Assembly: GCA_018701215.1 (NCBI GenBank)
Contig: JABIWH010000057.1
Coordinates: 62,001 to 126,000 of the forward strand
DNA length: 64,000 nucleotides
From: Rhodospirillaceae bacterium
GTDB lineage: Bacteria > Pseudomonadota > Alphaproteobacteria > GCA-2731375
Direction of reading: 5' to 3'
The stretch's first letter is position 1. Each line of letters starts with the position of its first letter. This document shows, in pieces, positions 41,630 through 52,834 of this stretch. The position numbers were made by a program, and so were the translations under genes. Under the pieces are notes generated by a model. It had not been told where the DNA came from. It saw only the letters and a program-made list of their open reading frames with translations, and did no database searches.

Positions 41630-42705
41630 TTGGTGAAGAACAAATAGACGGCATTCTAAAGCGCCTGGCGGAGCTTGAGGCCACCATGGCCGAGGGCGGC
41701 GCCAGCGACGATTTCGTGCGCCTGTCGAAGGAATATGCCGAACTGTCGCCGGTCGCCAAGACGGCCCAGGCGGTGCGTGATCTGCGTATGGAAATCGCTG
41801 ATCTGGGCGGCATGGTGGCCGATCCTGACAGCGATGCGGAAATGCGCGCGCTGGCGACCGAGGAAATGGCGGCGGCACGGGAGCGGCTGCCGGCGTTGGA
41901 AAACGCCTTGCAAATCGCCATATTGCCCAAGGATGCCGCCGATACCAAGAACGCCATATTGGAAGTGCGCGCGGGCACGGGTGGTGACGAAGCAGCCCTG
42001 TTCGCGGCGGATTTGTTGCGCATGTATCAACGCTATGCCGAGATCAACGGCTGGAAGTTCGAGCTGATGGATATGAGCGGTTCCGATCTGGGCGGGATCC
42101 GCGATGCCGTGGCCTCGATCACCGGCCGGGGCGTATTCGCCAAGCTAAAGTTTGAATCCGGCGTGCACCGGGTGCAACGGGTACCTGAAACCGAATCCCA
42201 GGGCCGCATCCATACCTCCGCCGCCACCGTCGCCGTGTTGCCCGAGGCCGAGGAAGTGGATGTCGAGATTAATCCATCCGACCTGCGCGTGGATACCTAT
42301 CGCGCCCAGGGCGCCGGCGGTCAGCACGTCAACAAAACAGACTCGGCCATTCGCATCACTCATTTGCCGACCGGCGTCGTGGTGCAGTGCCAGGATAACA
42401 AGTCGCAACACAAGAACCGGGCCCAGGCCATGAAGGTCCTGCGCGCGCGCCTGTATGATGCCGAGCGGCAAAAGGTCGAGGGCGAACGCGCCTCGTCCCG
42501 GAAGGAACAGGTTGGCAGCGGCGACCGCTCCGAACGCATCCGCACCTATAATTTTCCCCAAGGCCGGGTCACTGATCACCGTATCAATCTGACCCTGTAC
42601 AAGCTGGAAAAAATGCTGAGCGGCGAAGCGGTGGATGAAGTGGTGGACGCCTTGATCGCGGACCATCAGGCAAGCCTGTTGACCGATCTGGAAGATCATG
42701 GCTGA
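41626..42705 (+). CDS. prfA: Peptide chain release factor 1
   Basis: A 359-residue release factor reading UAA and UAG. The catalytic GGQ is at residues 231-233 (GAGGQHVNKTDSAIRITH), preceded by the coiled N-terminal domain and ILEVRAGTGGDEAALFAADLLRMY, and followed by VVVQCQDNKSQHKNRAQAM. The RIRTYNFPQGRVTDHRI segment near the end is typical of RF1. It overlaps hisS by 4 bases and prmC, which methylates its GGQ Gln, by 8. Confidence 0.97.
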   Translation: MIGEEQIDGILKRLAELEATMAEGGASDDFVRLSKEYAELSPVAKTAQAVRDLRMEIADLGGMVADPDSDAEMRALATEEMAAARERLPALENALQIAILPKDAADTKNAILEVRAGTGGDEAALFAADLLRMYQRYAEINGWKFELMDMSGSDLGGIRDAVASITGRGVFAKLKFESGVHRVQRVPETESQGRIHTSAATVAVLPEAEEVDVEINPSDLRVDTYRAQGAGGQHVNKTDSAIRITHLPTGVVVQCQDNKSQHKNRAQAMKVLRARLYDAERQKVEGERASSRKEQVGSGDRSERIRTYNFPQGRVTDHRINLTLYKLEKMLSGEAVDEVVDALIADHQASLLTDLEDHG

Positions 42706-43588
42706 TGATTGTGAATTTCCTTCAGCTTTGACCCTGCGCCAGGCCCTGGCGGCCGCCGGCCGGGATTTACGCGACGCCGGCGTCGAGGATGCCATGCTTG
42801 ATGCCGCACTTTTGTTGGCTCATGCCATCGGTGGTGACCGCCTGACCCTGATCCGCGAGGCTGAGCGTCAGCTGAATGAGGCGGAAACCCAGGCATATAC
42901 CAAATTAGTCGCGGCCCGTGCCGCGCGCCAGCCGGTTTCACGCCTGTTGGGCCGGCGCGCGTTCTGGAGCCTTGATCTGGACATCGGGCCGGCGGTGCTT
43001 GATCCCCGCCCGGACAGCGAAACCATTGTTGAAGCAGCCTTGGCGCAATTGCCCGACGAAAACGCGCCGTACGAGATCGCAGATTTCGGTACCGGCTCGG
43101 GCTGCTTGCTGTTGGCCTTGTTGGTGGAGCGGCCACGGGCCCATGGCCTCGGGGTGGATATATCTCCCGCCGCCGCCCGCCAGGCACGTGAGAATGCCCG
43201 CGCGCTGGATCTTGGCGATAGGGGCGGTTTCATGGTCGGCGACTGGGGCGCGGGCCTGGCTGGGGGCCTGGGGGGGTGCTTTGACATGATCGTCTCCAAC
43301 CCACCCTACATCGCCTCCGCCGATATTGCCGGTCTGGCCCCCGAAGTACGCTGCCATGATCCGGCACTGGCGCTGGATGGCGGCGCTGATGGTCTGGCGG
43401 CATACCGCGCCTTGGTGCCGGATTTGCGGCGCCTGCTGCGGCCTGGCGGGCGGGCGGTCCTGGAATATGGCCAGGGCCAGACTTCAGACCTGGAACAGAT
43501 CATCAAGATGGCGGATATGGCCGTGCAAAGTTGCCATGCGGATTTGGCCGGGGTGGAACGCTGTTTAGTTGTATCCGCACCGGAATAA
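42698..43588 (+). CDS. prmC: Release factor glutamine methyltransferase PrmC (HemK)
   Basis: A 296-residue SAM-dependent enzyme that methylates the Gln of the GGQ loop in RF1 and RF2. It has an N-terminal helical domain (LRQALAAAGRDLRDAGVEDAMLDAALLLAHAIG), RQPVSRLLGRRAFWSLDLDI, VLDPRPDSETIVEAAL, SAM loop IADFGTGSGCLLLALL, and the catalytic NPPY starting at Asn201 (IVSNPPYIASADIAGL). The substrate gene prfA overlaps it by 8 bases. The 3' side opens to a 379-base intergenic region. Confidence 0.96.
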   Translation: MADDCEFPSALTLRQALAAAGRDLRDAGVEDAMLDAALLLAHAIGGDRLTLIREAERQLNEAETQAYTKLVAARAARQPVSRLLGRRAFWSLDLDIGPAVLDPRPDSETIVEAALAQLPDENAPYEIADFGTGSGCLLLALLVERPRAHGLGVDISPAAARQARENARALDLGDRGGFMVGDWGAGLAGGLGGCFDMIVSNPPYIASADIAGLAPEVRCHDPALALDGGADGLAAYRALVPDLRRLLRPGGRAVLEYGQGQTSDLEQIIKMADMAVQSCHADLAGVERCLVVSAPE

Positions 43589-43967
43589 AAACGCTGATTA
43601 AAAAAAGGGTTGGTTTTTCTGCCGTCAGGGGCTAGGTTCACCGGTGAACGGCAAGGAACGGCCATCGCGATCAGTTAGGAATGCTGTCGTGACGGGACGG
43701 GCGGTTCCCAAGAGACATACCCACATTGCAGTCTGGAAATCTGAGGCCACTAAATTAGGCCAGCATAATACAGACAACCTGAACGCAATTGGCATGTCTT
43801 ATTTCGATTGAAGGCATTGGCGAAAAATCCGCTGCTGGTAATTCAGCTGGTGGATTGGGGTTGGATTACCTGCTTAAGATTATGAGCTTAAGACAACCCT
43901 GCTGATGTATCGATCGTGGGAGCCTTGAATTGGCGTTCGAATTGTAGACACAACTCAAGACGGTGCT
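43589..43967. other. Intergenic region between prmC and the DUF4167 gene
   Basis: 379 bases without a convincing gene or terminator. It is richer in A and T than the flanking genes. Two copies of GCTTAAGA (43872-43879, 43886-43893) lie about 80 bases before the next gene, 14 bases apart, and may be a regulatory element of that gene. Confidence 0.5.
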
Positions 43968-44861
43968 ATGAGACAGAGCGGACCCCAAAGAAGGGGACGT
44001 GGCCGTCCCAGCGGTCGCAGGGGGTTTAACAACTCCCCAAATCGAAGCTACGACAGCAGCGGACCGGACATAAAAGTCCGGGGTACCGCTTCGGCGGTGT
44101 ATGACAAATACATGGCGTTGGGCCGCGATGCGGTGTTGTCCGGCGATCGCGTCGCGGCGGAAAACTTCTTTCAGCACGCGGAACATTATTACCGCCTGGT
44201 GCAGGCTACCAAACAGCAGCAGCAACAAGCTGGCGAAGGTGAACAACAGCGCGACAACCGGGGCCGCGGACAACAATCCCGCGGCGGTCGTGGCAACGAT
44301 AATGCCGTCGCCGAGGGCGATGGAAGAAAACCCGATGAAGAAGAGGGCGAGACGGTGGAAGAGGCGAAAGTTGTCGCCGCCACGGAAAGCCTAGATGACG
44401 ATGAGACTACGAGCGTGGACACGAGCGTGGACACGGATACGGATCGGGATGCCGGTGCGGAAGTAGAGGTCACATCTTTCGCAGAGGAAGCGCGTGGCGA
44501 CGACGACGAGGATCAGCGTTCCGCGCCCATGAACCCGGCGGAATTGGCGGCCATGTCGGAAAGCGGCCGCAAGGCGCGCGGCGCCGGTGGCGCCACTGGC
44601 GCCAATGGCCGGGGCCGGGGCCGGCAACGGAAAGACAGTCAGGATAACGATGGCCCGGATGGTGCGGATACGGCGGAGGCCGCACCGCGCCGGCAACCAC
44701 GCCGCCGCCGCCCCGCGGCGGCGCCGGAAGCAGTCGAAACCCCGGTATCCGAAGCAACCCCTGATACCGCGCCCGAAGCGGTCCCTGAAGTGGTTGTAGT
44801 GGAGAGTGAAACGCCGGCGCCCGCTGTTGCCGCCGTCACCGAGGACGCGGAATCCAATTAG
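43968..44861 (+). CDS. DUF4167 domain-containing protein, probable RNA-binding
   Basis: A 297-residue protein with the alphaproteobacterial DUF4167 domain at its N-terminus: a basic RG-rich start (RRGRGRPSGRR) and the conserved KVRGTASAVYDKYMALGRDAVLSGDRVAAENFFQHAEHYYRLV at residues 36-78. A poly-Gln stretch, a long acidic Glu/Asp part and a basic Arg/Pro tail follow; everything after residue 85 looks disordered. The charge layout suggests nucleic-acid or ribosome binding, but no activity is established. Two copies of a 12-base unit (44411-44434) encode SVDT repeats. It is monocistronic and converges on the MOSC gene. Confidence 0.88.
   Translation: MRQSGPQRRGRGRPSGRRGFNNSPNRSYDSSGPDIKVRGTASAVYDKYMALGRDAVLSGDRVAAENFFQHAEHYYRLVQATKQQQQQAGEGEQQRDNRGRGQQSRGGRGNDNAVAEGDGRKPDEEEGETVEEAKVVAATESLDDDETTSVDTSVDTDTDRDAGAEVEVTSFAEEARGDDDEDQRSAPMNPAELAAMSESGRKARGAGGATGANGRGRGRQRKDSQDNDGPDGADTAEAAPRRQPRRRRPAAAPEAVETPVSEATPDTAPEAVPEVVVVESETPAPAVAAVTEDAESN
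44411..44434 (+). repeat. 12-base tandem duplication in the DUF4167 gene
   Basis: GAGCGTGGACAC is present twice in a row (44411-44422 and 44423-44434), giving SVDT-SVDT in the acidic disordered region; a degenerate continuation follows. Confidence 0.8.
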
Positions 44862-44873
44862 GTCGTTTCTGCT

Positions 44874-45647
44874 TTATTCAGCCGGTGTCACCGCGTCGCC
44901 AGGTTTGATGGTACCGCCTTGGATAACTTCAAGGTAGATACCCATATCCGCGTGGCCGAACGCCTGTTGCAGTTGCAGCGGTATGTTGGCGTCCCGGCTG
45001 GCGGTTTCCAGGTTCACGTTGGTGGCGGCGCAACGCTGGGTTCTGGAAAAGGCACGAACCACGACCTCGTTGCCGATCTTAATGTCTGCCCCACCGCCCT
45101 CTTCGCACCAATCGAACTCCTGCCACGGCAGGCCGGTATCAAAATACAGATTGGCGCGAAAGCGCAAGGGATCCAGCGGGACTTTCATCACCCGCTCCAA
45201 CTCCCGCAGGCTGGAGATATTGATCAGCGAGAGACAATGGCGCGGCATATCGGAAAACGTATGATTGCGCGCGCGCAATAATTTTGGGCTGCCGCGCACT
45301 TCCTCGCCCATGTAAGCGGCGAAAAACTGCTCGATCATCTGCCGTCCCACGGGCATGTCCAGGCGGCCACGGGCCACCTGCTTGCCCTCCCGTTCGATAA
45401 TCAATTCCTGGCTCTCGTCCTGATAGCGGCAACGCAGCGCGGCCAGACGTTCGTTCCGCGCCAACATGAGAAACTTGCTCTTGGGCAGAAACTTCGGATT
45501 GACGGCATCGAACTGGGTTGAACCATGAGCCAGGGCAAAGGCCCGGTCCAACGGTATGGCCCGGCCCGGCGACAGTTCGGCCTTGGACATCGGCTCCGGG
45601 CTTAAACCTTTGACCGGATAACGGAAGATTTGGGCGATACGGCTCAT
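44874..45647 (-). CDS. MOSC domain-containing protein
   Basis: A 257-residue protein with an N-terminal MOSC beta-barrel (IAQIFRYPVKGLSPEPMSKAELSPGRAIPLDRAFAL at residues 3-38) and a C-terminal MOSC domain (DPLRFRANLYFDT, GNEVVVRAFSRTQRCAATNVN). The conserved Cys in RCAATNVN is the residue that binds sulfur or the molybdenum cofactor in this superfamily. Roles in metal-sulfur cluster or molybdenum-dependent reduction are known for relatives; the substrate here is unknown. ATG at 45647 is chosen over an upstream extension. It is divergent from clpB. Confidence 0.88.
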   Translation of the reverse strand: MSRIAQIFRYPVKGLSPEPMSKAELSPGRAIPLDRAFALAHGSTQFDAVNPKFLPKSKFLMLARNERLAALRCRYQDESQELIIEREGKQVARGRLDMPVGRQMIEQFFAAYMGEEVRGSPKLLRARNHTFSDMPRHCLSLINISSLRELERVMKVPLDPLRFRANLYFDTGLPWQEFDWCEEGGGADIKIGNEVVVRAFSRTQRCAATNVNLETASRDANIPLQLQQAFGHADMGIYLEVIQGGTIKPGDAVTPAE

Positions 45648-45690
45648 ATTTTTCTCAAATAAAAACTGTTGTTTTGCAACGCGATAGGGC

Positions 45691-45719
45691 CTTGTGTTGC
45701 GCGGCGGCAACACCATATT
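45691..45719 (+). promoter_or_regulatory. Candidate heat-shock (RpoH) promoter of clpB
   Basis: CTTGTG at 45691-45696 and ACCATATT at 45712-45719, separated by 15 bases, resemble the CTTGAA / CCCCATNT pattern read by sigma-32. The element lies about 150 bases before clpB. The -35 half is imperfect. Confidence 0.3.
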
Positions 45720-45871
45720 CAGATTATGTTATGGACTGCCGTGGTTGCTTCATAGAAGGACCGGGCATTGACTGCAAGGCGTTGATGGCAGGCTTGCCAA
45801 TTGTACGTTCCGACTTCTACGGGGCGTATGGTGGGAGCTGCCCCAGAGCGCGCTTGAACGGAGATGTAAAA

Positions 45872-48460
<2,589 letters not shown>

Positions 48461-48472
<12 letters not shown>

Positions 48473-48496
48473 GAGGCGGCGTAAGAGGCGGTTTAA
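48461..48496 (+). repeat. Three 12-base units at the clpB stop codon
   Basis: GAGGCGGCGTAA occurs at 48461-48472 and 48473-48484, then GAGGCGGTTTAA at 48485-48496. Each unit ends in an in-frame TAA, so clpB has two spare stops. The third TAA overlaps the stop codon of the convergent RES gene (48493-48495 on the minus strand). Confidence 0.9.
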
Positions 48497-49044
48497 CGGT
48501 TATTGCGGGCGCGCCAATCGATCCAATCGATAGGTGCGTCCGTGATGGCCTCGATGTTGTCCAAGGGGAAGGTGTCCAGGAAAAGCACGATTGCCTCGCA
48601 AGGCCAGCGGGCCGATGGGGCGATGATGCCATCAAAGCCAAGAAATGCTGCCGCGTCGGCAATCTCCCGTGGGCGCTCAAAGAGCATTTCTCTGTAGCGC
48701 GCCTCTTCCACCCCAAGGCTTGCCAGCTGGGCAAGATCGGCGAGGATGAGTGTTCTTTCAGTCGTAATTTCAAGTTCGTGCAGGCGGTTGCGCAGGCGTG
48801 AGGGAAAGACGGACTGGCCTTGGTTCAGATGGTAATGGATTTCGGCGATAGCGCCGTCCGGCGCCGTGGTGCCGTAAAGGACACTCAGATGATATGGATT
48901 CCAGCGCCCCGCGCCACGTGACCCATCCAGTACCGAGCATCCCTCCCGAACCACCCGCCACATGCGCCCGGAAAATGGCTGCCCCTCCATTTCGCCAAGG
49001 GCGTCAAGCAACCGGTCGTCATGGGCGCGGCGACCAGCGGTCAT
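48493..49044 (-). CDS. RES-domain toxin (NAD-degrading family) of a RES-Xre module
   Basis: A 183-residue protein with a RES domain at about residues 27-165. The conserved Arg is in RMWRVVR, then DGSRGAGRWNP, the Tyr in VLYGTTAPDGAIAEIHYHL with its Glu, and a C-terminal FDGIIAPSARW with Ser. Members of this family break down NAD+ (phosphorolysis or hydrolysis) and stop growth when unbalanced. The gene starts 2 bases after the antitoxin ends, the normal RES/Xre order. It converges on clpB with overlapping stops. Confidence 0.88.
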   Translation of the reverse strand: MTAGRRAHDDRLLDALGEMEGQPFSGRMWRVVREGCSVLDGSRGAGRWNPYHLSVLYGTTAPDGAIAEIHYHLNQGQSVFPSRLRNRLHELEITTERTLILADLAQLASLGVEEARYREMLFERPREIADAAAFLGFDGIIAPSARWPCEAIVLFLDTFPLDNIEAITDAPIDWIDWRARNNR

Positions 49045-49046
49045 CG

Positions 49047-49406
49047 CTATAGATAGACCCCGCTGTCCAGACGCTCAATGATCTCGAGCACATCTTTCGT
49101 GCGGCCTTCGTTGATATAGTCGTATGGGCGAGAGCCATCCAGTTGCGGGTGTGGCGATTGCAGCCAAAGGCGTACTTCGTCGGGCTCGTAGAAATCCGCC
49201 AGGCGCGCCGCCACCCAACGCAGTTCGGCCATCACCGTCTGCTTTTCAATGGTCGGTCCACTCTCGCCCTTGCTCCAGCGGGTCACGGTCGGCGGCGATA
49301 CGCCGAGGATATTCGCGATATCCCGGCCCTTGAGGCCGCCAATCGCTTTTAGTTCACTGACCAGACGAGAAACCGCCGTTTCTCTTTCCGCAGTTTCGCT
49401 CATCAT
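49047..49406 (-). CDS. Xre/MbcA/ParS-type antitoxin of the RES module
   Basis: A 119-residue antitoxin. Residues about 25-60 form an Xre helix-turn-helix (GLKGRDIANILGVSPPTVTRWSKG). The C-terminal MbcA/ParS/Xre toxin-binding domain includes FYEPDEVRLWLQSPHPQLDGSRPYDYI and ends with the usual IERLDSGVYL, which plugs the RES active site in known complexes. Two adjacent ATG codons (49406, 49403) could start it. A 16-bp inverted repeat directly upstream is the expected autorepression site. Confidence 0.9.
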   Translation of the reverse strand: MMSETAERETAVSRLVSELKAIGGLKGRDIANILGVSPPTVTRWSKGESGPTIEKQTVMAELRWVAARLADFYEPDEVRLWLQSPHPQLDGSRPYDYINEGRTKDVLEIIERLDSGVYL

Positions 49407-49418
49407 GCGACTCGCTGA

Positions 49419-49469
49419 AAATTACATATAAATTACACATATCCTTAAGGTGAAATTTATATGTAATTT
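49419..49469. promoter_or_regulatory. Operator palindrome of the RES-Xre module
   Basis: A perfect 16-bp inverted repeat, AAATTACATATAAATT (49419-49434) and its complement at 49454-49469, spaced by 19 bases. Inside it the word ATTACAYAT occurs at 49421-49429 and 49432-49440 and inverted at 49459-49467, with CCTTAAGG (49443-49450) in the centre. It lies 13 bases before the antitoxin start. The right arm touches the last 2 bases of the MFS gene. Confidence 0.75.
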
Positions 49470-50748
49470 AATCACCCCGCGGTGTCAAGGCGTGCGCCGC
49501 AGTGATTGTTAGCAGGGCCAGGATCGCGAAGACGGCGGATAGGGTGAAGACCATCTCCGGCATGCCGCCGTCCAACAGCCAGCCAAACAACACCGATACG
49601 GCGCTGATGCCGACCGAATAGCCGACGAAGACAAAACCGAATACCTTGCCGGTTTCGCCCGGCGGGGTCAGGGCCCGGACCATCAGGTCGCGCGGTGGCA
49701 AAACCGCGCCCAGGCCAATGCCGCTGACGATCATGATAATAATCAGTGCCATGCCACCTGGACTTAGCAGCGCCGGCAGCACTGTTGCGGCCGCCGCCAG
49801 CAGCATCGCGCCCGCCGCCGTGATCTGATGGGCTGGATAACGATCGGCAATGATGCCTGCCAGCAAGATGCCGCCCACCACGCCGAATAGATGCCCCGTC
49901 AGGGCGGTGCTGGCCAAATCCAGGGCCAGGCCGTGCAGGTTCATCATGGCGCTGACCGTGAATGCCAGCAGCCCGCCGGTGGCCATGCCGTACAGGATGT
50001 TGAAGCCCAGGAACAGCAATACCGGCGCGGTCAGTAGCAAACGAAGGCCTCTCTGTGCCTGCCCGGTTTCAACGGCTGGCGTCCTATCGGAGGCGCTTGC
50101 AGTATCGGCTTCGTTTTCCCCGCCCAGGACATCATAGCGCCATGCCATCGCGGCGAGGACAACAAGACCCGTCAGGCCAGAGACAATCAGCGCCGTGCGC
50201 CAATCCGTCAAGGCAGCCAATGCCAATATGGCCACCGGCGCGCAGGCACCGCCCAGGAAGCCTGAAAATGTATGTACCGAATAGGCCCGTCCCAGCCGCT
50301 TGTCATTGATCGAGCCCGAGAGAATGGCGTAATCGGCGGGGTGGAAGACGCTGTTGCCCAGACCCGCCAGCACCGCCAGCAGCAGCAGCATCCAGTACTC
50401 GCCGACAAAGCCCATCAACAGAATTGAGACCGCGATCAGACCAAGTCCCGCCAGCAGCACCCGGCGCGGGCCCAGGCGGTCGACCAGAAAACCTACTGGC
50501 GCCTGTACGATGCCGCCCAACAGCGCATAGGCGGTCATGGCCAGGCCGAGCTCCATATAGCTGACCCCGAATTCGGCTTTCAGCAGGGGAAACAATGGCG
50601 GCAGGGCCAGACCGTAAAAATGGCTCAGATAATGGCCGGCGCTGATCAGGCCAATTGTCCAGCGTTCCCGGACCGGCCAGGCGGCCCCCGGTGCTTCGCC
50701 ATTGGGATCTTCAAGCGATACGGCGGTGGCCCCGCTTCTGTCTGACAT
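49468..50748 (-). CDS. MFS transporter, probable substrate carrier of the catabolic cluster
   Basis: A 426-residue major facilitator protein with about twelve helices. The motif FLVDRLGPRRVLLAG between helices 2 and 3 is the MFS A-motif, and VLAGLGNSVFHPADYAILSG resembles the Fsr-type or related carboxylate carriers. A central loop near residues 210-235 divides the two halves. ATG at 50748 has GAGG upstream. It is the last gene of a minus-strand run that begins with three lyase genes, 71 bases after the carboxylase alpha subunit, so uptake or export of the pathway compound is a reasonable inference. Confidence 0.85.
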   Translation of the reverse strand: MSDRSGATAVSLEDPNGEAPGAAWPVRERWTIGLISAGHYLSHFYGLALPPLFPLLKAEFGVSYMELGLAMTAYALLGGIVQAPVGFLVDRLGPRRVLLAGLGLIAVSILLMGFVGEYWMLLLLAVLAGLGNSVFHPADYAILSGSINDKRLGRAYSVHTFSGFLGGACAPVAILALAALTDWRTALIVSGLTGLVVLAAMAWRYDVLGGENEADTASASDRTPAVETGQAQRGLRLLLTAPVLLFLGFNILYGMATGGLLAFTVSAMMNLHGLALDLASTALTGHLFGVVGGILLAGIIADRYPAHQITAAGAMLLAAAATVLPALLSPGGMALIIIMIVSGIGLGAVLPPRDLMVRALTPPGETGKVFGFVFVGYSVGISAVSVLFGWLLDGGMPEMVFTLSAVFAILALLTITAAHALTPRGD

Positions 50749-50819
50749 GCGACCTCGTCTGCTTTTGCTCTAGCGTGGCGAGGGTAGGGGGCCGTCCGAC
50801 AATGGTCAAGGCAGCGTGG

Positions 50820-52817
50820 CTATTCTGCCAGCTCCAGCTCGACGATAACGGCGCCGCGTTCCACGTTGCCGCCGACCTGGCAATGTATGGCCGTGACCTC
50901 GCCGGGCCCTGGTGCGCTAACACGGATTTCCATTTTCATGCTTTCCAGCACCACCAATACCTCGCCCTTCTCGACCGTGTCGCCGACCTTTGCCTGCACC
51001 GCCAGAACCTGACCCATCAGGGGTGCCTCAACCGAGCCGCCAAATGCGCCGGAGGCTGCCTGACGGGCGCTGTCCAGATAGGGCATGAGCGCGGCCCTCA
51101 AATTGTTGCCGCCATCATCCAGGGTAATCCAATCATCGCCTTGCCAGGCGCGGACCTTGCGGCTGCGCCCATCCGCCGTGATCAGAAAGGCTTCCTCGCC
51201 CAAAGCCTCTACCTTGAGGCGGTGGTCATCGCCATCGACGCCGATCAGCATCATGCCATCGCCATCACGCGGCCCGAAGCTGATGTCGAAAATATCGTCA
51301 TCGATCCGCGCCTGTATGATCGGCGCCACCGTCATGGCCGGGGTGCCGTCGCCTAGACGCCAGCCGGTTTGCCAGCCGTCGCCTTGCCAGATATCCGTGC
51401 CGTTGCCTTGCCGTGTCTGGCTCAACCAAATGCCGGCGGCTACGGCGATGCGGCTGCTATTGGGCGCGGCCTGGGCCACCAATGCGTCCAGCCGGCGGTC
51501 GATCAGGCCGGTGTCGCCGGCGCTGGTCTGCATCTCCGCCGTGCGCAGCAGGGCGCGGAGAAAGGCACTGTTGTCGCCGACACCGGAGATCGAAAAGCGG
51601 TCCAGTCCGGCCAGCAGTTTTGTCAGCGCCGCTGCCCGGTCTTCGCCATGGGCGATCAGTTTCGCGACCATGGGGTCATAGTAGGGCGTGATGGCCATGC
51701 CAGGGGCGATGCCTGTATCCACGCGCAGGATATCATGGGGCAGGGACAGTTGATCAATTGTGCCGGTCGAGGGCAAAAAATTGTTGCCGGGTTCTTCGGC
51801 ATAGATGCGCGCCTCGATGGCATGCCCGGCTGCCGTGACATCTGCCTGTTCCAGCACGATGCCGCGCCCGGCCACGGCCAGGATCTGCAGCTCGATCAGA
51901 TCCAGGCCAGTGATCATTTCGGTCACCGGATGCTCCACCTGCAGGCGGGGATTGACCTCCAGGAAATAGGCGCGGTCATCCTTGACGATGAACTCAACCG
52001 TGCCCAGGCCCAGATAATTGACCGCGCGGCCCAGAGCCACGGCGTTGTCCAACAGCTGCGCGCGCAGGGCAGGTGCGAGATTAAGGGCCGGGGCCTCTTC
52101 AATGACCTTTTGGTGCCGCCGTTGCAGGGAGCATTCCCGCTCCAACAGATGCAGTACCTTGCCCTGGCCATCGCCCAGGATCTGCACCTCTATATGACGT
52201 GCCTCGGGCAGGAATTCCTCCACCAGCAGGCGCCCATCGGCGAACGAATTCCGACCTTCCCGCATGGCAGCTTCGATATCCGCTTCCGCCGCGCCCAGAT
52301 CGGTGACCACACGCATGCCTTTGCCGCCGCCGCCGCCCGCCGCTTTCAAAAGCGCCGGCAGGGTCATGGCGCCCAGTTCGGCCATGATGGTGCCTGGATC
52401 GTCGCTGGCATCTTTGCTGCCGGGCACCACCGCGACCCCGGCGGCCACGGCGGCGGCCTTGGCGGCGGCTTTGTCGCCGAATTGGCGCAGCACCGCCGGC
52501 GCTGGACCGATGAAGGTCAGGCCGGCGGCGGTAACGGCTTCGGCAAAGGCGGCATTCTCGGACAGAAAGCCATAGCCGGGATGAACGGCATCGGCACCGA
52601 CGGCTTTGGCGGCGGCAATCACGGCCTCTATATTCAGATAACTTTCCGAGGCCGGTGCCGGGCCGATGTGAACGGACTCGCCAACCTCGCGCACATGCAG
52701 GGCGCCGCGGTCCGCGTCCGAATGCACGGTGGCGGCAGCAATGCCCAGGCGTTGGCAGGTGCGCGCGATGCGGCAGGCGATTTCGCCGCGATTGGCGATC
52801 AGGATTTTCTTGAACAT
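50820..52817 (-). CDS. Acyl-CoA carboxylase alpha subunit (biotin carboxylase plus biotin carrier)
   Basis: A 665-residue subunit of a methylcrotonyl-, propionyl- or geranyl-CoA carboxylase type enzyme. Biotin carboxylase domain: KILIANRGEIACRIARTCQ at residues 4-22, HPGYGFLSENAAFA, AGGGGGKGMRVV, LEVNPRLQVEHPVTE. A linker domain follows and the biotinyl domain ends the protein, with biotin on Lys628 in ESMKMEI. ATG at 52817 is chosen because MFKKILIANRG is the normal start; an upstream extension is spurious. It follows the beta subunit after 17 bases. Substrate undetermined. Confidence 0.93.
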   Translation of the reverse strand: MFKKILIANRGEIACRIARTCQRLGIAAATVHSDADRGALHVREVGESVHIGPAPASESYLNIEAVIAAAKAVGADAVHPGYGFLSENAAFAEAVTAAGLTFIGPAPAVLRQFGDKAAAKAAAVAAGVAVVPGSKDASDDPGTIMAELGAMTLPALLKAAGGGGGKGMRVVTDLGAAEADIEAAMREGRNSFADGRLLVEEFLPEARHIEVQILGDGQGKVLHLLERECSLQRRHQKVIEEAPALNLAPALRAQLLDNAVALGRAVNYLGLGTVEFIVKDDRAYFLEVNPRLQVEHPVTEMITGLDLIELQILAVAGRGIVLEQADVTAAGHAIEARIYAEEPGNNFLPSTGTIDQLSLPHDILRVDTGIAPGMAITPYYDPMVAKLIAHGEDRAAALTKLLAGLDRFSISGVGDNSAFLRALLRTAEMQTSAGDTGLIDRRLDALVAQAAPNSSRIAVAAGIWLSQTRQGNGTDIWQGDGWQTGWRLGDGTPAMTVAPIIQARIDDDIFDISFGPRDGDGMMLIGVDGDDHRLKVEALGEEAFLITADGRSRKVRAWQGDDWITLDDGGNNLRAALMPYLDSARQAASGAFGGSVEAPLMGQVLAVQAKVGDTVEKGEVLVVLESMKMEIRVSAPGPGEVTAIHCQVGGNVERGAVIVELELAE

Positions 52818-52834
52818 TTTATACGACCGCCTCG

